Positions 52,051 to 62,576 of a stretch of 64,000 nucleotides of DNA are shown one piece after another (positions within the stretch are counted from its first letter, which is position 1; every line of letters starts with the position of its first letter). Made by a program: the position numbers and the translations under genes. The stretch lies in contig OX463865.1 in NCBI GenBank assembly GCA_949825065.1, positions 16,879,763-16,943,762 of the forward strand, in the 5' to 3' direction. Below the pieces are notes generated by a model that was not told where the DNA came from, made no database searches, and saw only the letters and a list, made by a program, of their open reading frames with translations. This stretch comes from Odontocerum albicorne (Eukaryota; Arthropoda; Insecta; Trichoptera; Odontoceridae).

Positions 52051-52689
52051 CTTTTTTTTTAAATAATGGATATGAGCTTTGTGTTTACTTTAGGCCACTT
52101 TAATATCTTTCTCGTTTTTTTATTAAGGAAGTATTCTACTTTAGAAATTTGAAAAAATCGTTTTTTTGCATATTCTTAAAGTTTAGACCTTTAAGTCCTT
52201 TAAGAAAATTTTAAAATTCTCAATATTTACGAAGTTATAGCTGTAAATGAGACAGCAATTACGCCGCATCGGAATGACTCGTACAATAATCTCAAAACTT
52301 TAAACGTGTTTTTCTCGAAACTAATTATTTCGATCTGGTCGACATAAAATCTCAAGTTTAATTTAACCGATTGCCTTCGAATTTGATATGAAACTTTAAT
52401 AAGTTTTTTATTATCGTTCCTACCTTAAAAAATTCAAAACTATTTTTTTAATATTTGTTTTTAAATTTGAAGAAAGGTAAAAAACTGATTTTTTTCAGTC
52501 AGTCGGTCGCCATTTTACGATTTTTTTTTCTCTTTGGTACCAACTATACCGACATTATTTCTTACAAAGAAACTGTGTATGATTTTTGTTTTAGATTAAG
52601 AAAAGGGTTGCAATCCTGTTGACCGGCTCACCCCTTTTTTACGACAAGACAATACATAACAGCTGATAAACATCTTGAATTTTCAATTT
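52051..52689. other. AT-rich, no gene seen
   Basis: 52150-52510 has words such as 'ctttaaacgtgtttttctcg' that look like the non-coding flank of some DNA transposon, but I found no inverted partner. Confidence 0.4.
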
Positions 52690-52915
52690 ATTAAGTACAT
52701 ACCCAAGTAGGACACCTTTCGGATTTTAATATTAGTCAGCAACTCTCTATCAACTTTGGCTCTTTGAAGAACCCTTGGGTTGCTGACCATATCCGTCCAG
52801 GCTATCCGTAGCATTCTCCGGCGCATCCACATTTCGAATGCTTCCAGTCGGTCCATACTACCAACTTTGAAGGTCCATGATTCCACTCTATGCAATAACA
52901 CTGACCAAACGTAGT
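52690..52915 (-). pseudogene. LINE-B C-terminal fragment
   Basis: Minus strand: MLLHRVESWTFKVGSMDRLE, AFEMWMRRRMLRIAWTDMVS, NPRVLQRAKVDRELLTNI, KIRKVSYLGMYLI. Intact frame but truncated at both ends. Confidence 0.85.
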
Positions 52916-53234
52916 ATTTGAATTATGCTACAAAAATAAATTTAGTTTACCACAAAAATTTATTTTATAAAGTTTATTTCTTCGTTTCAAATTAATTTCC
53001 TATAAGAATTAATTTAAAATTAAGAAACACTAGAGAATATATCGAGCAGATGGAGTATAATGCGAATTGTAAAGGAGTTCACCGATGCAGGAAATGCCCA
53101 AAGGAAGCCATACAAACAGATAAAAGAGACAGGACAGCTCGGACAACGAATTATATCACCACAGTGGCCGCCACCATTTCATTTCAATTGATTCAACGAT
53201 TTCAAAAAGGCAATATGTTCCATATTGGGCACTG

Positions 53235-53345
53235 ATGACAGTCACAGGAGTGTGTCCCATATATTACACAAGGATTTGAATTTAAACCCATAAAAAATTA
53301 AACTGGTACATAGTTTCAATTCAGGAAACTTAACGATTGACCAAG
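53235..53345 (+). pseudogene. IS630-like transposase, N-terminal scrap
   Basis: DDSHRSVSHILHKDLNLNP, stop, KIKLVHSFNSGNLTIDQDL resembles the S-x-x-S-V-x-x-I-L-x-x-x-L second helix-turn-helix of IS630-like transposases. Possibly the same element as 54155-54435, split by the LINE tails between them. Confidence 0.5.
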
Positions 53346-53399
53346 ATTTATTCCGAAAATTACTACACAGCAAAATTATCGAAAAATTAAAAATCGCCG

Positions 53400-53670
53400 A
53401 CAGATTATCGACAATATGCCTTCAACGAAAGAGTGACAGCTGAGATGGTACGATCACATAAGATGGAGACCACCACACCATACTGTAAATCAGGCAATGT
53501 CTGTGGATCTTCCTCGACAGCCGTCCAGAGGAAGACCAAAGAACTCCTGAATGGATCAATGCTCCAAAATCATGCAGAGAAACGGCCTAGATGAAAGCAA
53601 CACCTAGAACCGAAGAACATACAGCCTGAGAACGAGAAGAGCCAACCCCAACAGCCTACCTAGGCAATGA
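53400..53670 (+). pseudogene. LINE-F C-terminal tail
   Basis: MSVDLPRQPSRGRPKNS, stop, MDQCSKIMQRNGLDESN, then RRTYSLRTRRANPNSLPRQ. Pairs with 49985-50245. Confidence 0.75.
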
Positions 53671-53940
53671 GTTAGGACAGTGCCAGGAAGAAGATGCCTT
53701 CAACGAGTCCTCCATTTTTTTGGGCACATTGCTGATGGCCAAAGAGACTGTTTGTAGAGATTTGTGGTTACTGGAGGCGTGGAAAGACGGACGCATAAGA
53801 TGAAGAATTCCAATGCGTTGGACTGACCAAATGAGAGACGCAATTGGATTACACTTAACAACTACTGTTCGAGCCGCAGAGTGCAGGGATAGATGGAAAG
53901 GAGTCGTTGGAGGCTATCATACTATAGGAGTAACAAACCT
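53671..53940 (+). pseudogene. LINE-G C-terminal tail
   Basis: RRCLQRVLHFFGHIADGQRD, RFVVTGGVERR, then after a frameshift MRWTDQMRDAIGLHLTTTVR and AAECRDRWKGVVGGYHTIGV. HFFGHI...GGVEGRR...RWTDQxRDA is a common LINE ending. It follows LINE-F without a gap and may be the end of one element or a second insertion. Confidence 0.75.
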
Positions 53941-54154
53941 CAGTCATGAACTACATGACAAGATGGATGGACAACCATTTGCTGAGGAAGATCTATATTT
54001 TTTTTGTTAATTGCTTGTTCATTTTGACGAGGCCTATTCTGACCTTAACGGCAATGTACAAGTAAATCTATTGTACGAGTATTTGGGCTATAAAAAGATC
54101 TATGAAATTGCAGCAACAAAAGTTATATCAACTACTATACTATATATGGCGTGT

Positions 54155-54435
54155 GACTATAAATGGTGAGCGTTATAAAGGGAAATTGGAGCAATTTTGC
54201 TTCCCAGAACTGCACCAACAATGTATTGTATGAAAAAAATATTATTTTAATTACTTCCTATATTACTCGTACAAAACCCGTAATGAATGATTTGCGTGAG
54301 AAAATTGTTGAAAAGATAATCTCTCAATACAATAAACATCAATAGTCTTTGAAGTCCTCAGATCTCACTGCTCCGGATTTCTATTTATGTGGTAATAGCA
54401 AACAGAAAGTTGTTAAAATTAAAAATGTGGTTAAA
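54155..54435 (+). pseudogene. IS630-like transposase, C-terminal half scrap
   Basis: NGERYKGKLEQFCFPELHQQ, stop; later LKSSDLTAPDFYLCGNSKQK. NGERY is found after the first catalytic D, and S-D-L-T-x-P-D-F-x-L is the last catalytic D block. The middle acid region is lost. Confidence 0.7.
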
Positions 54436-54471
54436 ACTTGCAAAACCAAATACTAAAGGTTAGATGTAATT

Positions 54472-54856
54472 TAGCGGCGGCTAGTCTCGAAGTGCGTTGG
54501 TGCGCTGAGCACCAATGCACCTTGAGACGCTGAGCAAATATGAAATATCGCTGTCTCACGGTTTACTGTACATCTCTGTCTGCCCTATATGAATTTGCGT
54601 TTCCGTCCGGTGCGTATTGGAGATCGCTCTGGTAGTATTGGTAAACTTGGCTGGTCAATTTAAAAGGAATTTTACTTCGAATTTTCACTTAAATAAAAAT
54701 ACTCGTATTATTTGTCAGTATTTTTGTACATATTTAATCTATACAAATAACATATTTAACATTTTTGGAAGTCATGTTTGCGAATATATAAATTAATTAT
54801 TGCGAATTATTTCTCCGGTTCAGCGCACCAACGCACCTCTAGACCAGCCACCGCTG
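54472..54856. mobile_element. hAT-type MITE, copy 1
   Basis: 385 bp. The ends match inverted: 'agcggcggctagtctcga' at the left, and the right end 'gaccagccaccgctg'. The flanks GATGTAAT and GATGTAAA suggest an 8-bp duplication with one change. It shares its interior with 55853-56230 ('cctatatgaat.tgcgtttccg'). An extra inner palindrome 'gtgcgctgagcaccaatgcac' lies near the left end. Confidence 0.78.
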
Positions 54857-55440
54857 GATGTAAATACAACATCCATTCTACTAGTAAAGACCCAAGAATG
54901 AGGAAATGCTGGAGACAGACGATCCTGAACTTAGCAACACTTAAAATATCTAAATCGAAACGATCCGCCAAACCAGACATGCCTTTACCAAATTATTGAA
55001 TTATCATCGATTTATTTCTTTTATAAAAAAAAATGTTCTTCGAATTTATTTTTGTAGCATTTAAATTTTTTTTAAAAAGATTTATGTTTCACCCTGAAAA
55101 TATGTTAAATAAATGAAAGCTAAATCGTGAATAGATTAAAAAAAAATAACAGGCTTTCAACAATGCAACGCAGGTTGACGTTTGATCATTGAATAATAAA
55201 TGCCGTTAATTTCCTTCGTTAATGGCCGGACCGAACTAGTTAAATAAGTAATTATGCAGACGAATTGCAAATTATGATATTTGACCGCAATTGCAGTTTG
55301 CGAAAAAGCCATATTCATGCGCGAATCTAAATTTAAACTTTGAAACATTCAACGCTCAATCGTTCACAACCAAAAATGCGGGAATTGAATTGGATATTTC
55401 ACTAAGTAGATCCAATTTATATTTTGGTTTATATTTTTAA
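54857..55440. other. AT-rich, no gene seen
   Basis: No coding and no repeat recognised. Confidence 0.45.
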
Positions 55441-55444
55441 ATGA

Positions 55445-55545
55445 TTACCTTCGTGGCCTAGTTAGTAAGACGTTAGGCTATCATCCTGAGGTTGCGAGCT
55501 CAATTACAGTCGTTTAAGGTGCAATGGAATATTGTACAGTTTCAG
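55445..55545 (+). mobile_element. tRNA-like SINE head
   Basis: 'cttcgtggcctagttagtaagac' (A box TGGCCTAGTTAG) and 'gaggttgcgagctcaattac' (degenerate B box). Body unrecognised. Confidence 0.55.
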
Positions 55546-55852
55546 GAATAGCCAAAAATCTAATAAATCAGAATTTACTTTCAAAACTATAATAAAGAAG
55601 AAAAAATCCCGTCTGGCAGCTAAAGTAACCCCTGAGCGTGTTTAAATGTGGAATAATACTTATATTATATTGTATTACAATTTCGATGCATAAAGTACAA
55701 ACTGAAGGGCTTATTGCAATCTCTTACAAGGTGCATCGCCGTGCGTTAACGCACTGGACTTCCGTGCAGAAGGTTGCAACTTTGAACCCCACTTAGTGCT
55801 ACTCGCCTCGAATGACACAGGGATTTTTCCGTCTAGAATTTGAGGGTATAAG

Positions 55853-56230
55853 CAGCGGCGGCCGGTCCCGAGAAGCGCTGGCGCGCCGAACCTGAGAAAC
55901 AATTCGCAATATAGAGAAATAGTCTCACGGTTGACTATATGTGTCTGTCTGCCCTATATGAATCTGCGTTTCCGTCCGGTGCGTATTCGAGATCGCTCCA
56001 GTATGAATTGGCAAACTTGGCCGGTCAATAAGAAAGGAATACTTTTTCAAGTTTTGCATTAATTTTTTTAAATTTAAATACTCGTATTATTTGTCAGTAT
56101 TCTTACACATATTTAATCTATACAAATATTTAACATTTTTGGAAGTCATGTTTGCGAATATATAACTTAATTATTGCGAATTATTTCTCAGGCTCAGCGC
56201 ACCAACGCACCCCGAGACCAGCCGCCGCTG
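55853..56230. mobile_element. hAT-type MITE, copy 2, with perfect 8-bp TSD
   Basis: GGTATAAG at 55845-55852 and 56231-56238. The ends CAGCGGCGGC...GCCGCCGCTG are inverted, and similarity continues inward for about 55 bp ('gagaaacaattcgcaat'). 378 bp, no transposase. A CAGnG terminus with 8-bp TSD is typical of hAT elements. Confidence 0.9.
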
Positions 56231-56426
56231 GGTATAAGGATACCTATGAGTCTGGGCATATCTATTCTTACAAAAAAAAACATGCCAGCGTGCTCCGATC
56301 GTCTCCATTCAGGCTTGACATAGGATCCGGTACAGTGGTATGGCCTTTGAGTTTACTGGTGTAAAACTCTCACTTAAAAAATCTAACTTGATGGCACAGC
56401 TTTGCTTTGTTTTCTAGCGTAGTCAA

Positions 56427-56474
56427 GGATCCCCTCGTCATTCCAACTTTAACGTTGGAATGACGAGGGGATCC
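56427..56474. repeat. 21-bp-stem hairpin in SINE1 tail
   Basis: 56427-56447 (ggatcccctcgtcattccaac) is the exact reverse complement of 56454-56474, with a 6-base loop (tttaac). Both arms resemble the SINE1 3' tail, so two tails are joined end to end. Confidence 0.95.
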
Positions 56475-56510
56475 TCGACTACGAGACACAGCATCAACGA
56501 TGACGACCAT

Positions 56511-56762
56511 CGTAAACGAGATTTATTTAAAAAGGATTCCAGGGTGTCTTTTACTGAAGGTTTTTTTTTCTAAGCTGGCTGGAGAAGATAATCACATAGT
56601 AATAAACCTGGCCATTTATTTTTTATTTACGTACAAGTTTTTAAAATAAATGGAAAAATATGAAACCATTCCGCGAAATTTGAATTTAATAGATTTTTTA
56701 AGATTTGATTTTTACAGTGACTATTCATTACCTTAATTTAAAAAATTTTTACGTAACACAAA
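56511..56762. other. AT-rich; one LINE/SINE tail
   Basis: 56570-56625 carries 'ctggctggagaagataatcac' and 'aataaacctggcc', the shared tail. Nothing else. Confidence 0.4.
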
Positions 56763-56766
56763 TTAA

Positions 56767-57369
56767 CCTTTCCCTTCCTGTGTTAAAAAAAAATCCACGC
56801 GTTCCGGTGCTGTGTATTCAATACACATCAACACACATGTAAAAAATGAGCGATTTTAAATCGGAAAAATAAGAATATTCATAGCCAATCGCTTAAATTA
56901 ATTCAATTTGAAGTCAAAAGTGATAATTATTGAAATTTAATTGCTGAAAACATGAAAAAAACATCGGCCGACGTTCACAAAACGGGTGAAGTGAGCACCT
57001 CAAACGAAAGCCCGCGAGCTACTGAAGCGAGAAAAGCGAGCGAACTGAAATTAAATTTCTTGCGTTCCATGGAAATGGATACCGAATTAGATACACGGTA
57101 TATGGATACCGAATTAGAGTGAGGCGTGAATAGCGTCGCTTCCTCACCCATAGCGGTTTTTATAAGTGAATTTTTTACCGATTTTCCCAAAATATCTCTG
57201 ATGTGGCCGATAAGTGCAAATTATTATTAATATTATTTTTTTTCATTCAATGCGTAAACGTATTACGGAGGAATGCCTAAAATCTTAACCCAGTATTTAT
57301 TATATTTATATAGATATTAAAGTGTTTAGAAGCAATGTGTAGTAGTTACACATCACCGGGAAGGAAAAG
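56767..57369. mobile_element. piggyBac-type (TTAA) MITE, copy 2
   Basis: TTAA at 56763-56766 and 57370-57373; about 603 bp. It matches 43988-44591 through 'gcgttccggtgctgtgtattc', 'cggccgacgttcacaaaacgg' and 'gcgtcgcttcctca'. It lacks the 'cacctacgtcacacactagc' block of copies 1 and 3 and has a local repeat 'ggataccgaattaga'. Confidence 0.8.
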
Positions 57370-57373
57370 TTAA

Positions 57374-57480
57374 TAAGGGATGGGTTCGAGTACCGAGTAA
57401 GATCGCCCTTGAGGAGAGTTTGCTCTTTAAACGGAGCAGTATACAAATTTTCCATAAAATTAAATATAATTTAAGACGCA
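57374..57480 (+). mobile_element. SINE2 fragment
   Basis: 'gatgggttcgagtaccgag' (B box) and 'gcccttgaggagagtttgctc'. Lies exactly between two TTAA MITE copies. Confidence 0.65.
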
Positions 57481-57512
57481 TATTACGAGTACAAAAGTTT
57501 ACTACATGCTGA

Positions 57513-57833
57513 TACACGGTATATGGATACCGAATTAGAGTGAGGCGTGAATAGCGTCGCTTCCTCACCCATAGCGGTTTTTAGAATGAATACACCTACG
57601 TCACACACTAGCACACGTTTGATTGTATTTGTGAATTTATTGCCGATTTTCACAAAATATCTCTGATGTGGCCGATAAGTGCTAATTATTATAAAAATTA
57701 TTTTTTTATTCAATGTGTAAATGTATTACGGAGGAATACCTAAAATCTGAACCCAGTATTTATTATATTTATAGAGATATTAAAGTTTTTAGAAGCAATG
57801 CGTACTAGTTACACATCACAGGGAAGGAAGGGT
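57513..57833. mobile_element. piggyBac-type MITE, copy 3, 3' half
   Basis: Starts 'atacacggtatatggatacc', identical to copy 2 at that point, and ends 'acagggaaggaagggtgaa' (TGAA instead of TTAA). It retains the block missing from copy 2. Confidence 0.78.
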
Positions 57834-58124
57834 GAATATAAAGATCTGATAAAATGACGGCTCACATAAACGTAAAAGTACTAACATTCATACACAAGAG
57901 TGACATGTGGACGTGGAAAATTAATTAATGTAACCGAGTAATCGCATGCATTGAGAAGCGCGTGTGGTGTCTCAATGTTAGACTTTATTAATAGATATAC
58001 TCATATTTATTAAGAACAACTATGAACTAAAAACTAATTTGTTAAATAGGGGGGAAAAAGCACGTTGTAGTGGTTTATATAAATTAAATGGAAGGCTGAC
58101 GAACTACTGACTAGACAAATTTAT

Positions 58125-58345
58125 AATGAAAATATAAATGGAGTCATTGTAGAGAAGGGCCGAGAAAAGTAAAGTTGGACCAAATTAATGAAATTTTAAA
58201 TATTAAGAAAGTTAAAGAGTATGATAAACAGAACGAACTGTATGAGAAGATGTATGGATAAAAAGGAGGCGAAAGACGTATATCGTGATAAAAATTTGGT
58301 GCTCTGTCCTCACTGCCTTCCTTTAAAGGGTAATAACGTGGTGGT
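58125..58345 (+). pseudogene. LINE-D tail
   Basis: CMDKKEAKDVYRDKNLVLCP followed by HCLPLKGN matches DVEEAKDVYRE...ILSVCPRRK at 4570. Frameshifts upstream. Confidence 0.6.
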
Positions 58346-58394
58346 ATATCAAAATATTATCCAAAAAATTCAGGCAGTTTGCATTATTTTTATA

Positions 58395-58434
58395 ACAAAT
58401 AAAATGTCCATATACCTAACCCATTAGAATCATC
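58395..58434 (+). repeat. Repeat Z, left part
   Basis: 'cctaacccattagaatcat' matches 62183-62201. Z continues at 59009-59060 after the LINE-B insertion ('tttgacctatttacatccg' against 'tttgacccatttacgtcc'). Confidence 0.7.
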
Positions 58435-59008
58435 TTCTTCTTTATAGTGTCATGTCAGGTCTCTCCAACGTTGAATATCACCTGAGAGTAGGCATCTTTG
58501 TCCCCGGCAGCCCGAAAAAGATCCCCAACGCTCCTTATGCCGGTCCAATCACGTATATTGTGGAGGCAGGAGATTTGCCTCTTGCCAACACCTCTTCGGC
58601 CTTCTATTTTGCCTTGGATGATCAGGTGCAGTAATTTGTAATTTGCTCCTCTAAGTACATAACCCAAGTATTACACCTTTCGGATTTTAATATTAGTCAG
58701 CAACTCTCTATCAACTTTGGCTCTTTGAAGAACCCTCGTGTTGCTGACCATAACCGTCCAGGGTATTCGTAGCATTCTCCGGTGCATCCACATTTCAAAT
58801 GCTTCCAGTCGGTTCATTCTACCAACTTTGAGGGTCCATGATTCCACTCCATGCAATAGCACTGATCAAACGTAGCATTTGACTAACCGTTGTCAAAGTT
58901 TCAAGTTTAGATTATCATCACAGAATACGCTTCTCATTTTATTAAAAGCCGCACGAGATGATTCAATTCTGCACTCTTGACTTCGGTTTCTAAGTCGAGG
59001 TCTTCCAA
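58435..59008 (-). pseudogene. LINE-B, 5'-truncated insertion in repeat Z
   Basis: Minus strand: RLEAFEMWMHRRMLRIPWTV, ELLTNIKIRKV, GYVLRGANYKLLHLIIQGKI, EGRRGVGKRQISCLHNIRDW, TGIRSVGDLFRAAGDKDAYS, QVIFNVGET, stop, then the short 3' UTR and (GAA)n at 58435-58442. Upstream VKCRIESSRAAFNKMRSVF-like codons with shifts end at 59008. It is the best LINE-B C-terminus here. Confidence 0.88.
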
Positions 59009-59059
59009 ATCAAAATAATACAAATGCATTCCTTAAATTTGACCTATTTACATCCGAAA

Positions 59060-59150
59060 AAATGAGGAAGTTAATAAATCATGTCGTCACAGGAGAATTC
59101 GGTGGTCTATCATCTCAGCCTACTCCAACAGGGAAATGGCGTTAAGGTAT
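59060..59150 (+). pseudogene. LINE-D extreme 3' end
   Basis: Encodes RIRWSIISAYSNREMALRY followed by 'gtatgtatgtaatt'; same ending type as 3830-3880 and 62045-62090. Confidence 0.5.
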
Positions 59151-59980
59151 GTATGTAATTTAACGTTGTAGTTGAGTTGCACCCGAAATGTGGGCAATGT
59201 CCCGAAAATATGAAATGTCCAGTTCATATCGCATGCAGAAAACATGAAACTCAGCTCGGAAACCACTAAATATTCATGAATATCTCTGATACAGCAGGGC
59301 TCCTAAATAATTTACACGCGGACTTTTTAGAGCCCGTCGACTATTTTTTATAAAACAATATCAAGGGTCATTTTTAAAAAATAATGTATTAACGATGACT
59401 TACGAAATAATTGTATATATAAAGTTTATGGAGAGTGTAGAAGAAGTACACCGAGGAAAGAATTGAAGAAGGTAGTTGAAGAAATTTTAACTGAAAGAAA
59501 GGAAAGGAGAATGAAAACCAGAAAAGTATCTATGACGAGATGTATGGTAGTGAACGAGGTAAGAATTGCGTGTAAGAATTGAGTTTGAAAAATAAGTTTT
59601 TTTATACATTTTCGAAATGTTTATGCTTTCTGGAAAAAAAATAATGAAATAAGTCCTGTCAAGAATCGAACATACGAGTATAATCCAATTAAGGCTTCTG
59701 TTTTTTAAAAGATTTGAATGTCGTGAGACGTGAAATGTGATATTTATTTTATAAAGCTTAAAAACAATGCTTTTAAAGTACATTAACAAGAAATCAAAAT
59801 TACTAAATAAGAAATAATTGTTAAGCTGAAACAATTAACTCACATTAATAAGAAAACTCAAAATACTTTCTATTAATATATTTTCTTAAATGATAGAGAT
59901 GTTATTTGTAGCCGGGGCTGTATTCTAAAAGGACAGTCCCAGGAACAAAGTATGTGCACTTGGCAAGTTTATTATAGTTA
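59151..59980. other. AT-rich; possible LINE-D scrap
   Basis: 59420-59560 is purine-rich ('agtgtagaagaagtacaccg') and may be LINE tail. The 115-codon minus frame at 59487-59834 is AT-driven and shows no motif. Confidence 0.4.
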
Positions 59981-59984
59981 ATGC

Positions 59985-60575
59985 CAGTCTTAATAGATCA
60001 ATATTTCTGTTCCTCGAATAGTTGTATGTTTAAAGAACACTATCTGGAAAAACCTGTATATGAACATCCAAAGCAAGGTGAGGATATACAAGACCTGTGT
60101 CCGCCCCATAATGACATACAGCATAGAGTCCAGAGCCGACACTGTCAGAACTAAAAATCTCCTTCGAACCAGCGAAATGAAGGTACTCAGGAGTATCGCT
60201 GGCAAAAATATATACGGGTTTCAACGGGAGTCAAACCTGATATCCCCGGGTTGGGAGACAAGCATCTTATCAACTAGGCCACACGGTATATGGTGTTCAT
60301 ATGCATACATATGGTGTTCATATGAACATCCAAAGCATGGTGAGGATATACAAGACCTGTGTCCACTCCATAATGACACACAGCCTAGAGTCCAGAGCCG
60401 ACACTGTCAGAACCAAAACTTTCCTTCAAACCAGCGAAATGAAGGTACTCAGGAGTATCGCTGGCAAAAATATATACGGGTTCCAACGGGAGTCAAACCC
60501 GATATCCCCGGGCTGGGAGACAAGCATCTTATCAACAAGGCCACATGGGTTGTCGTCATTTTTGACATAATTTAA
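59985..60575 (+). pseudogene. LINE-H C-terminus fused to tRNA-like sequence, duplicated
   Basis: FKEHYLEKPVYEHPK-like lead, then MNIQSKVRIYKTCVRPIMTY, SIESRADTVRTKNLLRTSEM, KVLRSIAGKNIYGF: the YGCExW-equivalent region of a LINE. At 60215 it joins an antisense tRNA-like head (gtcaaacctgatatccc = B box; tcaactaggccacac = A box). The whole 262-bp unit (60060-60321) is repeated at 60322-60549 with about 20 differences. Confidence 0.8.
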
Positions 60576-60864
60576 GATCCATACATGGTGGAGCTATCGC
60601 GTTTAGTGAAATAGCAGAAATTATGAAAGGTTTGATACCACTGTTATAGAGAACACATTGGCGTTACACTAGCGGTACCAGCTAGGCCGTGACAGTTTGA
60701 TGGCGCGAGCAAACCGCCTCGACATAAATCTTGCATGTAAATCACCGCGCTCGACCACAAAATGCACGCGTTCATATATACATATGTATTGCGAGCCTTG
60801 TGGAAAAAATACTAAGTCAACATTTGTAATCGATGCCGGATAAACAATGATTACTGACAGTTAA

Positions 60865-61080
60865 TGAGATTTATAGAAGGAGATGGAAGGAAGGAAAAGA
60901 AATTTATCTCGTTTAATAAATTCATTGTTTTGAATCGATTCAATAGGGTGGGATATTATAACAAGGTTTTTGGCATTGCTGGTGCTGTGGCATGGAATAG
61001 TCTGCTTCTAAGTATTAGGGATATGGGTGGCAATTGCATTTTTAGGAAGCAATGTGACTATAAATTAATGGAGAATTGAG
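60865..61080 (+). pseudogene. LINE-J C-terminus
   Basis: KVFGIAGAVAWNSLLLSIRD, MGGNCIFRKQCDYKLMEN, stop. The G-A-x-A-W-N-S-L...I-R-x...F-x-K block is the usual end of CR1/L2/Jockey-like LINE proteins. About 70 codons remain. Confidence 0.65.
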
Positions 61081-61264
61081 TGCGTGTAGGTAGGACAAGT
61101 TGATCGGATAGAGAACATTTACAATTGGGTAAAGATTGTATGCGGTGCGCAGAGGACACTAAAAACGTGTTTCAAGGTTTCCTCGCATATTTGTAGGACC
61201 CTCTATTATGACCATTAATTAGATCGCTTACCTTCAAAGAAGGGAGGAATCTTTAAAAAGGTGA

Positions 61265-61740
61265 TTTTATTTAGAAATTATGACCACAACAAATCAGGTG
61301 ATGACATCCCTACTAGTTTGATTAGGAACGATAAAAAAAGTAATTCATTGAGTTGGACCGACATTTCCAAAGGAAGATTAGTTCGATTTATAGGTTTATA
61401 GAACTCATACAAATCAAGACTGTTCAAGGCAAATTGATTAACTAAAATACCCCTGAGCAAACAATGAAAGTAAACACGCTATCGAAGAGATTTTCCACTC
61501 TCTAATGATCTGCAATTAAGCATCTTCAGTAAGAAGACATTTGGATAAAGCCAGGAATAATATCTATACTCTCTCATGTAGAGACAACGGATAAATATTT
61601 TCTGAACCCTTTCTAGCTTGAGTGAAAATCCTTGCTTGGCGCTCATAATATAGAGCAATATCCCAAATAAACGACTATAGGACAATCTGCTGTTATCAGG
61701 AGGAGCTAGTGAAAAAGGACATCGGACTCCAGCAAATGAA
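61265..61740 (-). pseudogene. LINE RT post-thumb fragment
   Basis: Minus strand: YSRLFGILLYIMSAKQGFS, LKLERVQKIFIRCLYMREYR, NVFLLKMLNCRSLE, then after a stop LLRGILVNQFALNSLDLYEF and INRTNLPLEMSVQLNEL. LERVQKxFIR followed by LxxLxxRSLExRR is the order downstream of the thumb in Jockey/R4-like LINEs. Confidence 0.6.
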
Positions 61741-62160
61741 TTTAGCTTGTCAAGGCATTACCGCCTGGTTCTGAACTATCCTTAAGAACATGGAAATCAC
61801 ATAACAAGGTCAAAATAGAAAGCAGAAGAACTAAGATCATCATGTCAAAATGGAGAACGTTGCTTGGTAGATTGACTCTCTATATCTGCATTAAAGAACG
61901 GTCCATGTGACACTTGCTGCAGTACCTGAGAAGCCCGGTGTCGAAAAAGACTAATTTCGTGGAAGTCTAGTGGTCATCGGGAATCGTACCCAAATTAAAA
62001 CGATTAAGATAAGGTTATCGGTGTATATCGGTGATAGAAAATCTTGGCGTTCTCTCCTCTCTGTCAATCCCATCAAGACGATGGTATGTATGTACACATA
62101 ATAATATATCGTCTGTAAAATTTAGATCGTTTACGTCATTTTTATAAAAAAAATACACAA
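61741..62160. other. No gene; LINE-D 3' scrap at the end
   Basis: 62040-62095 reads 'ggcgttctctcctctctgtc' then 'gatggtatgtatgtacac', a LINE-D end. The rest is unrecognised. Confidence 0.4.
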
Positions 62161-62164
62161 AAAT

Positions 62165-62285
62165 AATCTCCCGTTAATAAACCTAACCCATTAGAATCAT
62201 AATTCAAAATGAAACAAACATATTCCGAAAATTTGACCCATTTACGTCCAAAAAAAATGTTTTCTAACGCGTAATAAAACGTATA
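62165..62285 (+). repeat. Repeat Z, uninterrupted copy
   Basis: 'cctaacccattagaatcataattcaaaat' runs straight into 'gaaaatttgacccatttacg'. It is the empty-site counterpart of the LINE-B insertion at 58435-59008. Confidence 0.7.
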
Positions 62286-62576
62286 CACTCTAACGGGTGT
62301 TCGAAACAAAACAAGGCATGGACATTGAAAATGGCATTTCATTTTATTTATTGTCACATTTGCAACACGGGACGATGGCCCCTGGATTCAATTCATCATT
62401 TCTCCCCTACTTAATTGTCAGTGTTAAAAAATATATATGTCGTAGCTTTTATGAAATACTGCCACAAGTACGAGTATAATATGTTTTCGTATAATCTACG
62501 GCTATAGTTTAATAGTTAATATTCACGTTTAGCATGCGGGCACTCATAATTCAATTCCTTCTTTCCTTCTTCAGTT
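62286..62576. other. No gene; weak tRNA-like word
   Basis: 62495-62560 has 'ctatagtttaatagttaatattc' and 'cataattcaattcc', weakly tRNA-like. Not strong enough for a call. Confidence 0.25.

Larger units (their letters stand above)
55730..56510 (+). mobile_element. SINE1 copy interrupted by a hAT-type MITE
   Basis: Left part: 'ggtgcatcgccgtgcg', 'cgcactggacttccgtgc', 'cctcgaatgacacaggg'. Right part after 56231: 'atagg' to 'ggatccggtacagtgg', 'gagtttactggtgtaaa' and the 3' tail. Removing 55853-56230 and one TSD restores the SINE1 order seen at 28474. The 3' tail is folded back (see 56427-56474). Confidence 0.82.

Noticed and set aside
53050..53235. 61-codon frame with cysteines (CRKC) as a zinc finger
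   Set aside because: Only two closely spaced cysteines and no matching ligands; it is the unrecognised left flank of a transposase scrap.
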